Assembly: GCA_902806295.1 (NCBI GenBank)
Contig: CADCWB010000193.1
Span: 1 to 8,342 of the forward strand
Length of the DNA: 8,342 nt
Reading direction: 5' to 3'
Source: an uncultured Sphingomonas sp.
GTDB taxonomy: Bacteria > Pseudomonadota > Alphaproteobacteria > Sphingomonadales > Sphingomonadaceae
Position numbers and translations under genes: made by a program. The notes under the pieces are model-generated. The model was not told the DNA's origin. It did not search any database and worked only from the letters and a program-made list of their open reading frames with translations. Of the stretch, positions 1-6,364 are shown one piece after another. The first letter of the stretch is position 1. Every line of letters begins with the position of its first letter.

Positions 1-812
1 GCCGTCGCCCGCTTGGGATCCTCTGAGACGAGTGGCAGGATCGCCTCCTTGTTCCACTCCTCGCTGTGCTTCACGTCCAGGGTCGCATGGAGGTCGAAAT
101 AGCGGCGCGTCGGCGCATCCAGCCCCAGCCGCCGCATGCCCCTGCCGGTCGCCGCCGACCGCGCGGGGGCCGTCAGTTCGATTGCCCCCAATGCGCCGAC
201 CGAGTGCCAGGCATAGCGCCGGTTGGTCGCCATCGCGGTCATCAGATTGGCCAGCGCCAGGCTCTCCCAAACCGTCGCTTCGATGGTCGGCTCCAGGCCA
301 AGCGTCTCGACCACGAAGTGGAGCATCGGGCCGTGCATGCCCTTCGGATTGCCGCGGCCCATCTCGTCCCAATAGTTGCGCGCCAGCTCCAGCTTGGCCT
401 GGTCGGGAATGCGCACCTGGGTCAGCGCGACCAGATCGTCGAACCCCGCCTCGCCCGCCGCTTCCTGGGTCAGATACCACTTCAGCTGATCCAGCGTCGC
501 CTGATGCTCGATCCACTCGAACAGAGCGTCATGCTGGCCGGGGCCGTTTGGCTCCAGCGCCTCGAACCATTCAACGAACGCCCGCGCTTCGGTGGGCGCG
601 GCGGCCGCCTCGTCCTTAACCTCGGCCCGCAGTTCCTCCAGGAAGCCCAGCTCCAGTCGTGCCCAGCGAAAGTCGCGCTCCAGCGCGCCGGGGTTCTCGT
701 CGGGATAAGCGGGCGCCAGCCGCTCACGGTTCCAGTGGGCAAGCGCCTGCTGGAACCGGTCGGTCTGGAACTGGGAGCCGCTTTCCGGCTCGGTCTGGAA
801 GCGAGTGGCCAT
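1..812 (-). CDS. Iron-containing redox enzyme family protein (haem-oxygenase-like fold), 3' end outside window
   Basis: The reading frame opens at ATG 812 and runs without a stop to the left edge, giving 270 residues; the C-terminus is missing. Its middle part resembles the haem-oxygenase-like diiron oxidase/oxygenase family: an acidic helix with a His (FEWIEHQATLDQLKWYL, residues 98-114), then NYWDEMGRGN (147-155) followed by MH at 159-160, and near the visible end a D-x-x-H pair (D246, H249) in FDLHATLDVKHSEEW. In known members such Glu, His and Asp residues bind two irons; which of these residues bind metal here is inference. The substrate cannot be named, since relatives act on fatty acids, amino acids and other molecules. 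No signal peptide is seen, so it is probably cytoplasmic. It lies 61 bases downstream of prsR on the same strand, but a palindrome and a possible promoter in that gap suggest separate control. The Shine-Dalgarno is weak (GGA about 8 bases upstream). A longer reading of another frame at 823-482 is not the gene. Confidence 0.8.
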   Translation of the reverse strand, partial: MATRFQTEPESGSQFQTDRFQQALAHWNRERLAPAYPDENPGALERDFRWARLELGFLEELRAEVKDEAAAAPTEARAFVEWFEALEPNGPGQHDALFEWIEHQATLDQLKWYLTQEAAGEAGFDDLVALTQVRIPDQAKLELARNYWDEMGRGNPKGMHGPMLHFVVETLGLEPTIEATVWESLALANLMTAMATNRRYAWHSVGALGAIELTAPARSAATGRGMRRLGLDAPTRRYFDLHATLDVKHSEEWNKEAILPLVSEDPKRAT

Positions 813-820
813 AGGTTTTC

Positions 821-842
821 CAATGCAATCTGTTTTGCATTG
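821..842. promoter_or_regulatory. Perfect 8+8 bp palindrome, probable operator before the iron redox enzyme gene
   Basis: CAATGCAA at 821-828 and TTGCATTG at 835-842 are exact reverse complements separated by six bases (TCTGTT). The site ends 8 bases before the ATG at 812, in the gap between prsR and the redox gene. It is more AT-rich than its surroundings. No run of U follows on the minus strand, so it is a poor intrinsic terminator; size and symmetry fit a dimeric repressor site (TetR-like, for example). A bound protein here would block transcription or translation of the downstream gene. The regulator is unknown, and I saw no second full copy in the window. Confidence 0.5.
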
Positions 843-845
843 AAC

Positions 846-870
846 AGCGTCCCGAGCGCGCTGCGGTTCC
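846..870 (-). promoter_or_regulatory. Possible ECF-sigma (EcfG-like) promoter upstream of the iron redox enzyme gene
   Basis: On the minus strand GGAAC (870-866) is followed after 16 bases by CGCT (849-846). The general stress sigma factor EcfG of alphaproteobacteria prefers GGAAC, 16-17 bases, then CGTT, so the -35 half is perfect and the -10 half has one mismatch. It starts directly after the prsR stop codon, and transcription would begin around the palindrome at 821-842. Short motifs of this kind can occur by chance, so this is a suggestion only. Confidence 0.27.
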
Positions 871-873
871 GAG

Positions 874-2241
874 TCAGGCCGAAAGGCGGTACTGCTTCAG
901 CAGGTCGTACAAGGTCGGCCGGCTGATCCCCAATAGCTTGGCCGCGCCTGAGATATTATGCTCGGTCCGCACCAGCGCCTGGTGGATCGCCCGCCGGTCG
1001 GCCGCCTCTCGCGCCGCCCGCAGGTTGATCGCCGCCGGCTCCTCGTCCTGGCGCCCGCCGAGGTCCAGGTCGGCGGCGCCCACCTGCTTGCCGTCGGCCA
1101 TGATCACGGCGCGCTTGATGCGGTTCTCCAGCTCGCGGACGTTGCCCGGCCAGCCATGCGCATCGATCACGGCGAGCGCGTCCGGCGCCAGCCCGCTGAC
1201 CGGCCGCGCCAGCTCCCGGGCGAAGCGCTGGACGAAGTGCCGCGCCAGCAGCACCGCATCGCCCGCCCGCTCGGCAAGGCTCGGGATCCGGACCACGATC
1301 TCGGCCAGGCGGTAGAACAGATCCTCCCTGAACCGCCCATCGGCGCACATCGCATCAAGATCCTGATGAGTCGCGCAGACGATCCGGGTATCCACCGCAA
1401 TCGGCACCCGTCCGCCGATCCGCTCGATCATTCGCTCCTGCAGAAAGCGCAGCAGCTTGACCTGCAACGGCAGCGGAATGTCGCCGACCTCATCCAGGAA
1501 CAACGTCCCGCCCTGTGCCAGCTCGATCTTGCCCGGCGTCGTTTTGACCGCCCCGGTAAAGGCGCCCCGCTCGTATCCGAACAGCTCCGCCTCCAGCAGG
1601 TTCTCCGGGATCGCGGCACAGTTGATCGCCACAAACGCGCCCCTGCTCCGGGGGCTTCGTTCATGCACCGCCCGGGCGAGCAATTCCTTGCCCGTCCCGC
1701 TCGCCCCCAGCAGCATCACCGATACATCCGCCGGCGCAACTCGCTCCACGGTGCGCGCGACTTTTAGCATCTCAGGGCTCGCGGAAATCATGGAGCCAAG
1801 CACGGTCGTCCCATCGCCCGCACCCTCGGCCAGTCGCCGGTTCTCCGCTTCAATCCCATGCAGGTGGAAGGCCCTGCTGACGATCAGGCCCAAGTCGTCG
1901 ATATCGACCGGCTTCCGGTAGAAGTCATAGGCGCCCAGCGCGACTGCCTTGAGTGCGCTTTCCCGCGCCCCGTGCCCCGACGCTACAATCACCTTGGTGT
2001 CTGGCTGCAAGCTGAGCATCTCCGTCAGGCAGGCGAACCCCTCCGCGGTCCCATCCGGGTCCGGCGGCAGGCCGAGGTCCAGCGTCACCACGGCGGGCTC
2101 ATGCAAGCGCAGCAGCTCGATCGCACTCCGGCGGTCACCCGCGGTGACCACCCGGTAGCCGTCGTAGGCCCACTTGAGCTGCCGCTGGAGACCCTCATCA
2201 TCCTCGACGACGAGCAGAACCGGCAGGTTTTCAGTCGTCAT
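874..2241 (-). CDS. prsR: PrsR, sigma-54-dependent response regulator (PEP-CTERM/exosortase-associated type)
   Basis: A 455-residue NtrC-type activator. The N-terminal receiver has acidic residues D14/D15, predicted phosphoacceptor D55 (in LDLGLPP), S88 and K110. The central AAA+ domain has Walker A GASGTGKE (179-186), an intact GAFTGA loop (226-231) for contacting sigma-54, Walker B GGTLFLDE (244-251) and a GRFREDLFYRL arginine-finger segment. The C-terminal Fis-type helix-turn-helix ends in ISRPTLYDLLKQYRL. It should be phosphorylated by PrsK and then drive ATP-dependent opening of sigma-54 promoters, in this family typically for exopolysaccharide and PEP-CTERM protein genes. ATG 2241 is chosen because it overlaps the prsK stop (ATGA) and starts directly at the receiver domain; an upstream in-frame extension to 2451 would lie wholly inside prsK. 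All key motifs are intact. The name rests on the pairing with PrsK and the overall architecture; otherwise it is a generic NtrC-family regulator. Confidence 0.9.
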   Translation of the reverse strand: MTTENLPVLLVVEDDEGLQRQLKWAYDGYRVVTAGDRRSAIELLRLHEPAVVTLDLGLPPDPDGTAEGFACLTEMLSLQPDTKVIVASGHGARESALKAVALGAYDFYRKPVDIDDLGLIVSRAFHLHGIEAENRRLAEGAGDGTTVLGSMISASPEMLKVARTVERVAPADVSVMLLGASGTGKELLARAVHERSPRSRGAFVAINCAAIPENLLEAELFGYERGAFTGAVKTTPGKIELAQGGTLFLDEVGDIPLPLQVKLLRFLQERMIERIGGRVPIAVDTRIVCATHQDLDAMCADGRFREDLFYRLAEIVVRIPSLAERAGDAVLLARHFVQRFARELARPVSGLAPDALAVIDAHGWPGNVRELENRIKRAVIMADGKQVGAADLDLGGRQDEEPAAINLRAAREAADRRAIHQALVRTEHNISGAAKLLGISRPTLYDLLKQYRLSA

Positions 2242-4313
2242 GCGGTGAGGCTTTCCGGCATTGCGCCCGCGGCGGGCAGGTGAATGGTAAAGCGGGTCCC
2301 GGCGCCCGGCCGACTTTCCACGGCGAGTTCGCCCCCCATGGCAAGCAGCAGAGCCCGCGCTTCGTAAGCTCCGATGCCGAAGCCGGCCTGCTTGGTCGAC
2401 GCGAATGGCTGGAACAGGCGTGCGCGAACGAACTCCGCATCCATGCCGCAACCCTTGTCGATGATCTCGATGTTCACCTGATCCGCGCCCGAGCTGACCT
2501 TGACGGTGACCGGCTGGTCGGCCGCGCTCGCATCGACGGCGTTCTGGATGAGATGCCCGAGCGCCTGCTCCAGACCGGCAGCGTCCCCCCGCACCATTAG
2601 TCCCGTCGTGCCCAGCAGCCGCACCTCATGCCCCCGGCGCTTGGCTGCCACTGCCGCGCTCAACACGGGGCGAAGCGGGAACAGCCCGGTCGTCGGCGCC
2701 GCGGACGTTCCCGCCTTGGGCGCCAGACGCGCGAGCAGATCGTTCATCTTGCCGACCGAGCCCTTTAAAGTCGCGATCATGTCGGCCCGGAACTCGGGGT
2801 TGTCGGCATGCCGCTCGGCGTTCCTGGTCACCAGGCTGAGTTGGCTCACCAGATTCTTGATGTCGTGCAGGATGAAGGCGAAGCGGCGGTTGAACTCCTC
2901 GAAGCGCTGCGCGTCCATCAACGCCTGTTGCCCATGCGCTTCGGCCAGCGACGACGCAGCTTGCCGCCCGGCGGTGCGAAGCAGGTCAAAGTCTTCCCAA
3001 TCGAGCCCACGCCGGAGATCGGGCGCAGACAACAGTACCAGCCCGATAACCTTGTCGTGATGGATGAGCGGGACGCCCGTCCACAGCCGTTCCTCGTCCA
3101 ACATGGGCTGCGGCACGGCCACCTTCCGGTCGCGGTCCGATCCGGCACCGACGCGCATGGCATCCAGCTCCAGCACCCGGCCGTCAGGCGCCAGTTCCGC
3201 CCACAGTGCCTCCAGCTCGCCACGTGTGCCTATCCGAGGAGGACGGGTTGCCCAGTTCCAGCTCGCTCCCACCCTTACACCGCCGTCCTCAGGCGTGAGC
3301 AGCAGCCCGGCTGGTGCGTCGACAATGTCGGCAAGCGCTTTGATTACCCGTTCGGCCAAGGGCGGCGCATCCGGCGCGCTGCGACCAAGAGTGTCGGCGA
3401 AGCGCAGCCACTCGGTCCGATAATCGTAACGATGTTCGAACAGGTGCTTGGCCGCCTTCACCTTCAGCCAGCCACGCGCGCGTGGAGAGGGCAGCAGCAC
3501 GATCGCGGCGACGGTCATCCCGGCCAACGCCAGCACGGCCAAGGCCCGGGTCCAGTGCCAGCTGCTGTCCTCCAGCACGGTGGCGAGGGACGCCATCAGC
3601 ACGAAGTAGGAGCAGATCGCGAGCAGGGAGAGCGACTGGAAGGTCGCCGCCCGCGAAAGCCGCACTCGCCAGCCCTCGCTCTGCTGCATGCCAAGCGCGA
3701 ACAGCGGCGCCGTGAGCGCAATAAAGGCGCCGCGCGCATCGTACAGGCTGCCGGTCGCGGCCCGGTTTAGATAAGCCAGCGTATAAAGGTTGAGGTCGTA
3801 AACCCACGTCAGCGCCAGTGCCAACATGACCAGCCGAATGGACGTTCGGCTCGCGGGAGCCGCCTGGCCATAAAGGTTATGCACCAGGACCAGCGCTCCG
3901 CCTGTCGCAGCCAGGCGCAAGATTGAACTGGTGGCTGTCAGGATCTTCGGCTGGATGGTTTCCGGGGTCAGTAGCGGGAGCAGGCCGACAATGAACTGCA
4001 GCCCCAACACCGCGGCTACAGCGAAGTAGACCAGTCGGACGCCGTGAAGATGATAGCCTTCATCGCGCGCGGCCGCGGCCAGCGAATAAAGCAGTCCAAC
4101 CCACAGCAGATTGCGAGCGGTCTCGGCATGGTCGGTCAACATGCCATGCGGCTGGATGGCTCCCAGCCACGCCCAAGCCGTCGTCATCAGCAGTCCAGCC
4201 AGCAACAATCGCTGCGCCGGCGCCCGCACCCCTACGCGCAACTGCCAGATCAGCAGAGTGGCGAACAGCAGCGCCGCGAGCGCATGGCTCCAGAAGGACA
4301 GCAGCGCGCTCAC
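2238..4313 (-). CDS. prsK: PrsK, membrane histidine kinase (PEP-CTERM/exosortase-associated type)
   Basis: A 691-residue sensor kinase beginning with GTG at 4313. Residues about 1-275 contain roughly eight or nine hydrophobic membrane segments, followed by a GAF-like region (about 310-460), a histidine phosphoacceptor segment FAFILHDIKNLVSQL (H483), and a HATPase domain with the N box around N591 (HLIQNAVDAS), G1 box DKGCGMD (619-625), FASTK (637-641) and glycine-rich GFGIGAYEAR (644-653). This order and length match PrsK, which pairs with PrsR in bacteria with an exosortase/PEP-CTERM system; the signal sensed is not known. Its stop overlaps the prsR start by four bases, so the two are almost certainly translationally coupled. 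The start is supported by MSALLSFWSHALAALL leading straight into the first membrane segment, but the Shine-Dalgarno is weak. A gap of 98 bases from the upstream hydrolase leaves room for its own promoter. Confidence 0.9.
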   Translation of the reverse strand: MSALLSFWSHALAALLFATLLIWQLRVGVRAPAQRLLLAGLLMTTAWAWLGAIQPHGMLTDHAETARNLLWVGLLYSLAAAARDEGYHLHGVRLVYFAVAAVLGLQFIVGLLPLLTPETIQPKILTATSSILRLAATGGALVLVHNLYGQAAPASRTSIRLVMLALALTWVYDLNLYTLAYLNRAATGSLYDARGAFIALTAPLFALGMQQSEGWRVRLSRAATFQSLSLLAICSYFVLMASLATVLEDSSWHWTRALAVLALAGMTVAAIVLLPSPRARGWLKVKAAKHLFEHRYDYRTEWLRFADTLGRSAPDAPPLAERVIKALADIVDAPAGLLLTPEDGGVRVGASWNWATRPPRIGTRGELEALWAELAPDGRVLELDAMRVGAGSDRDRKVAVPQPMLDEERLWTGVPLIHHDKVIGLVLLSAPDLRRGLDWEDFDLLRTAGRQAASSLAEAHGQQALMDAQRFEEFNRRFAFILHDIKNLVSQLSLVTRNAERHADNPEFRADMIATLKGSVGKMNDLLARLAPKAGTSAAPTTGLFPLRPVLSAAVAAKRRGHEVRLLGTTGLMVRGDAAGLEQALGHLIQNAVDASAADQPVTVKVSSGADQVNIEIIDKGCGMDAEFVRARLFQPFASTKQAGFGIGAYEARALLLAMGGELAVESRPGAGTRFTIHLPAAGAMPESLTA

Positions 4314-4411
4314 GTAAAGCCGCCAAGTGTCAGGTCAGCCGACATGCTCCGCACTGTCGGTGGAATTTACAAACATACTGCTAACGGCGAGCAGCGTTGG
4401 CTTGCCTGACC
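4314..4411 (-). promoter_or_regulatory. Intergenic leader upstream of prsK with a small inverted repeat
   Basis: This 98-base gap separates the M20 hydrolase stop from the prsK GTG. It contains an inverted repeat, CCGACA (4339-4344) and TGTCGG (4355-4360), with a 10-base centre, lying 26-47 bases before the prsK start, and an AT-rich patch at 4361-4380 just upstream. A second 6-base pair, GTCAGG (4329-4334) and CCTGAC (4405-4410), encloses the region. I see no clear -35/-10 pair, no -24/-12 sigma-54 promoter and no U-run for an intrinsic terminator. The most likely role is the prsKR promoter and leader, judged mainly by position. Confidence 0.3.
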
Positions 4412-5719
4412 TTACTTCTTCAGGACGTCCATCGCCGCAACGGTCATCGCCTCGGCTGCCGTGCTGATCACCGCTTCAGCTTCCGGAGCCCAGAAGGGCG
4501 AGTGAAGCGAAGGCAGCTTGGCCGCATCGCCATTCGCCGCCTGCCATTGCTTGGCCGGCACTCCGCCGACCCAGAAGATCAGGCTTTCGATGCTCTTGTC
4601 GGCCAGCCAGAAGCGGCTGAAATCTTCGCCGCCCATCACCGCCGGCACCCTCTTCACGCGCTCGGAGCCGAAGTTGGCGGTGAACAGCTCCAGCGCGCGG
4701 CTAGACAGCTTCTCCGTATTGAAGGTCGCTGGCGTGAACATCTCCTCGCGCACGGTAACTACCGGCATGCGGTCGTCCGGCATGCCGGATGCGATTGCCT
4801 CGCCCCGGGCGATCCGGCGAATGCCGTCGAGCAGCAGCTTGCGTACTTCCGGCGTGTAGCTGCGCACGGTCAGCTGCAGCCGAGCCTCGTCGGAGATGAT
4901 GTTGTGCTTGGCCCCTGCCTGGAAGCTGCCGACAGTGACGACCGCCGGATCGGCTGGATTATTCTCCCGGCTGACCAGCGTTTGCAGGGTGCTGACAATT
5001 CGGCTGGCTAGAACAATCGGGTCCTTGGTGGTCTGCGGATAGGCCCCGTGTCCGCCGACGCCCTTCACCGTGATGTCCACGCTGTCCACGTTGGCCAGGG
5101 CATAGCCCGTCGTGACCCCGATGACGCCGGCCGCAAGCCCAGCACTGTCGTGAAAAGCCATCACCGCCGAGGGCTTGGGAAAGCGCTGGTAGAGCCCGTC
5201 GTCGAGCATCGCCTTCGCGCCCTCGCCCGTCTCTTCCCCCGGCTGCAGGATCATCACCAGCGTTCCGGACCACTGTCCTTTCAGCGCGGCCAGTCGTCGC
5301 GCCGCCCCAATGAATGCCGTCATATGGGTGTCGTGACCGCAGGCGTGCATCACGCCCGTCTCCACTCCCGACCGAGCCGTCGCACGCACCTTGGATGAGA
5401 ACGGCAGCCCGGTTTGCTCAACCACCGGCAGCCCGTCCATGTCGGCTCGAACAAGCAGGACCGGCCCCGCGCCATTCTCCATCACGGCAACGACGCCCGT
5501 CTTGCCAACCTTTTCCGTCACCTTGAAGCCGAGCTTGCGAAGTTCCGGCGCCAGCCGTGCCGCCGTCTTCACTTCCGCCATCGACAGCTCGGGCGAAGCA
5601 TGAAGCTCGCGATAGAGGCTCATCAGCTGCGGCATGTCGGCGGCGACCCCCTCGCGAACCGTCGCGGCCGAGACCGGAGTTGCGAGCAATGCGGCGGTAG
5701 CAAGCAGAAGCTTCTTCAT
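4412..5719 (-). CDS. Exported M20D-type amidohydrolase / metallopeptidase
   Basis: A 435-residue M20-family hydrolase (N-acyl-amino-acid amidohydrolase/hippurate-hydrolase type). The start at 5719 gives a clean signal peptide, MKKLLLATAALLATPVSA, with likely cleavage after A18, so the enzyme acts in the periplasm. Metal-site motifs are visible: RADMDGLP (91-98), HACGHDTH (125-132, with C127, H129 and H132), PGEE (160-163, with E162/E163), H190 in AFHDSAGL and H406 in LHSPFW. The dimerisation-domain signature GVGGHGAYP is at 220-228. Family members cleave amide bonds of N-acyl or N-aromatic-acyl amino acids or small peptides; the substrate here is unknown. It lies 13 bases downstream of the lipoprotein gene, indicating co-transcription. 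A longer start at 5776 would overlap that lipoprotein and bury the signal peptide, so I rejected it. The sequence after H190 (DSAGL) differs from the commoner H-V-x-P pattern, which may affect specificity. Confidence 0.9.
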   Translation of the reverse strand: MKKLLLATAALLATPVSAATVREGVAADMPQLMSLYRELHASPELSMAEVKTAARLAPELRKLGFKVTEKVGKTGVVAVMENGAGPVLLVRADMDGLPVVEQTGLPFSSKVRATARSGVETGVMHACGHDTHMTAFIGAARRLAALKGQWSGTLVMILQPGEETGEGAKAMLDDGLYQRFPKPSAVMAFHDSAGLAAGVIGVTTGYALANVDSVDITVKGVGGHGAYPQTTKDPIVLASRIVSTLQTLVSRENNPADPAVVTVGSFQAGAKHNIISDEARLQLTVRSYTPEVRKLLLDGIRRIARGEAIASGMPDDRMPVVTVREEMFTPATFNTEKLSSRALELFTANFGSERVKRVPAVMGGEDFSRFWLADKSIESLIFWVGGVPAKQWQAANGDAAKLPSLHSPFWAPEAEAVISTAAEAMTVAAMDVLKK

Positions 5720-5732
5720 GCGGGTTCTTTCG

Positions 5733-6353
5733 TTAGGAAGCAGGCACCAGTTCGAGCACGTCGACCAGGCTTTCAAATCGAGGGAAAGGCATCACAAGCC
5801 GCCAACGGTTCTCGCCGATGCGCTCAACATAGCCGGCCACGTCTCGATCGCGGTCAGTGCCGTACTGCATCGCCCGCGCTTCATCGCCGAGCACTAGCGT
5901 GCCGAGGAAGACCTGCCGCAGCTGGTCGTTCGGGAAGATCAGCCCGACCTGCCGCTGCGAGCCGGTCAGCTTGGCGAACCCCTGCAGGTCGCGCTCCTGT
6001 TGGATGCGGCAGGAGAAGGGCTGATAGGCGACGAAGTCGAGCTGGCCCTCTGACCTCGCCCCGAGTTTGATCATCCGGCATCGATACCGGCCGTTGGGTA
6101 TCGCCACCCCGCCGATCGCCGCATCCGGCTGCAGCAGCGCGCCTTCGGCCGCAATCCGCCGGGCGTGCCCTGCTCGATTTGCCTGGCGCAGCGCCTGAAC
6201 CCAAGCTCCGCGCCAATTGCGCAGCCGCTCGCGGTCACTGCCTGTCACTACCTGCCGCCAATCGCGGACGGCCGGTGCACTCGCGGTTGGCTGCGGCACG
6301 CTTGCGCAGGAGGCAAGCGGAAGAAGTGCGGCGATAAGCAACAGGTTACGCAT
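5733..6353 (-). CDS. Small lipoprotein resembling DUF4893, function unknown
   Basis: A 206-residue protein starting at ATG 6353. The N-terminus MRNLLLIAALLPLASC is a lipoprotein signal with lipobox LASC, so C16 should be lipidated and the protein anchored facing the periplasm. The mature part begins DWRQVVTGSDRERLRNWR (31-48) and contains PNGRYRCRMIKLG (86-98), PFSCRI (112-117), LTGSQRQVG (129-137), FLGTLVLGDE (149-158) and RWRLVMPFPRFESL (183-196). From memory these match DUF4893, an uncharacterised family found in sphingomonads; this assignment is recall and was not searched. C92 and C115 could form a disulfide. It sits 11 bases after the dehydrogenase and 13 before the exported hydrolase, and so is the middle gene of an operon. 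A longer frame reaching 6830 only runs through the dehydrogenase gene in another frame and is not real. Confidence 0.82.
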   Translation of the reverse strand: MRNLLLIAALLPLASCASVPQPTASAPAVRDWRQVVTGSDRERLRNWRGAWVQALRQANRAGHARRIAAEGALLQPDAAIGGVAIPNGRYRCRMIKLGARSEGQLDFVAYQPFSCRIQQERDLQGFAKLTGSQRQVGLIFPNDQLRQVFLGTLVLGDEARAMQYGTDRDRDVAGYVERIGENRWRLVMPFPRFESLVDVLELVPAS

Positions 6354-6364
6354 GGTGCGCCAGC

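Noticed and set aside
482..823. Minus-strand open frame of 113 codons starting at 823
   Set aside because: It overlaps the redox enzyme gene in another frame and gives a Ser/Arg/Pro-rich protein; the frame from 812 carries the family motifs.
813..873. Intrinsic terminator after prsR
   Set aside because: The palindrome has no following U-run on the minus strand, and the only other stem (CAGCG/CGCTG) is five bases with a nine-base loop.
66..926. Plus-strand open frame of 286 codons opposite the redox enzyme gene
   Set aside because: It lies antisense to a gene with recognisable motifs, its protein has a skewed Arg/Gln/Leu-rich composition, and it crosses the prsR end. It is a GC-driven shadow frame.
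958..1767. Plus-strand open frame of 269 codons opposite prsR
   Set aside because: Antisense to the conserved AAA+ domain, with no recognisable domain.
2242..2451. N-terminal extension of prsR by 70 codons
   Set aside because: It lies inside the prsK 3' end, has low-complexity Arg-rich sequence and adds no domain; the ATGA overlap start is far more plausible.
2808..3770. Plus-strand open frame of 320 codons opposite prsK
   Set aside because: Antisense to the kinase and GAF regions, rich in Arg/Gln/Pro/Gly; a typical high-GC shadow.
5720..5776. Longer start for the M20 hydrolase
   Set aside because: It would overlap the lipoprotein gene and place 19 residues before a clean signal peptide.
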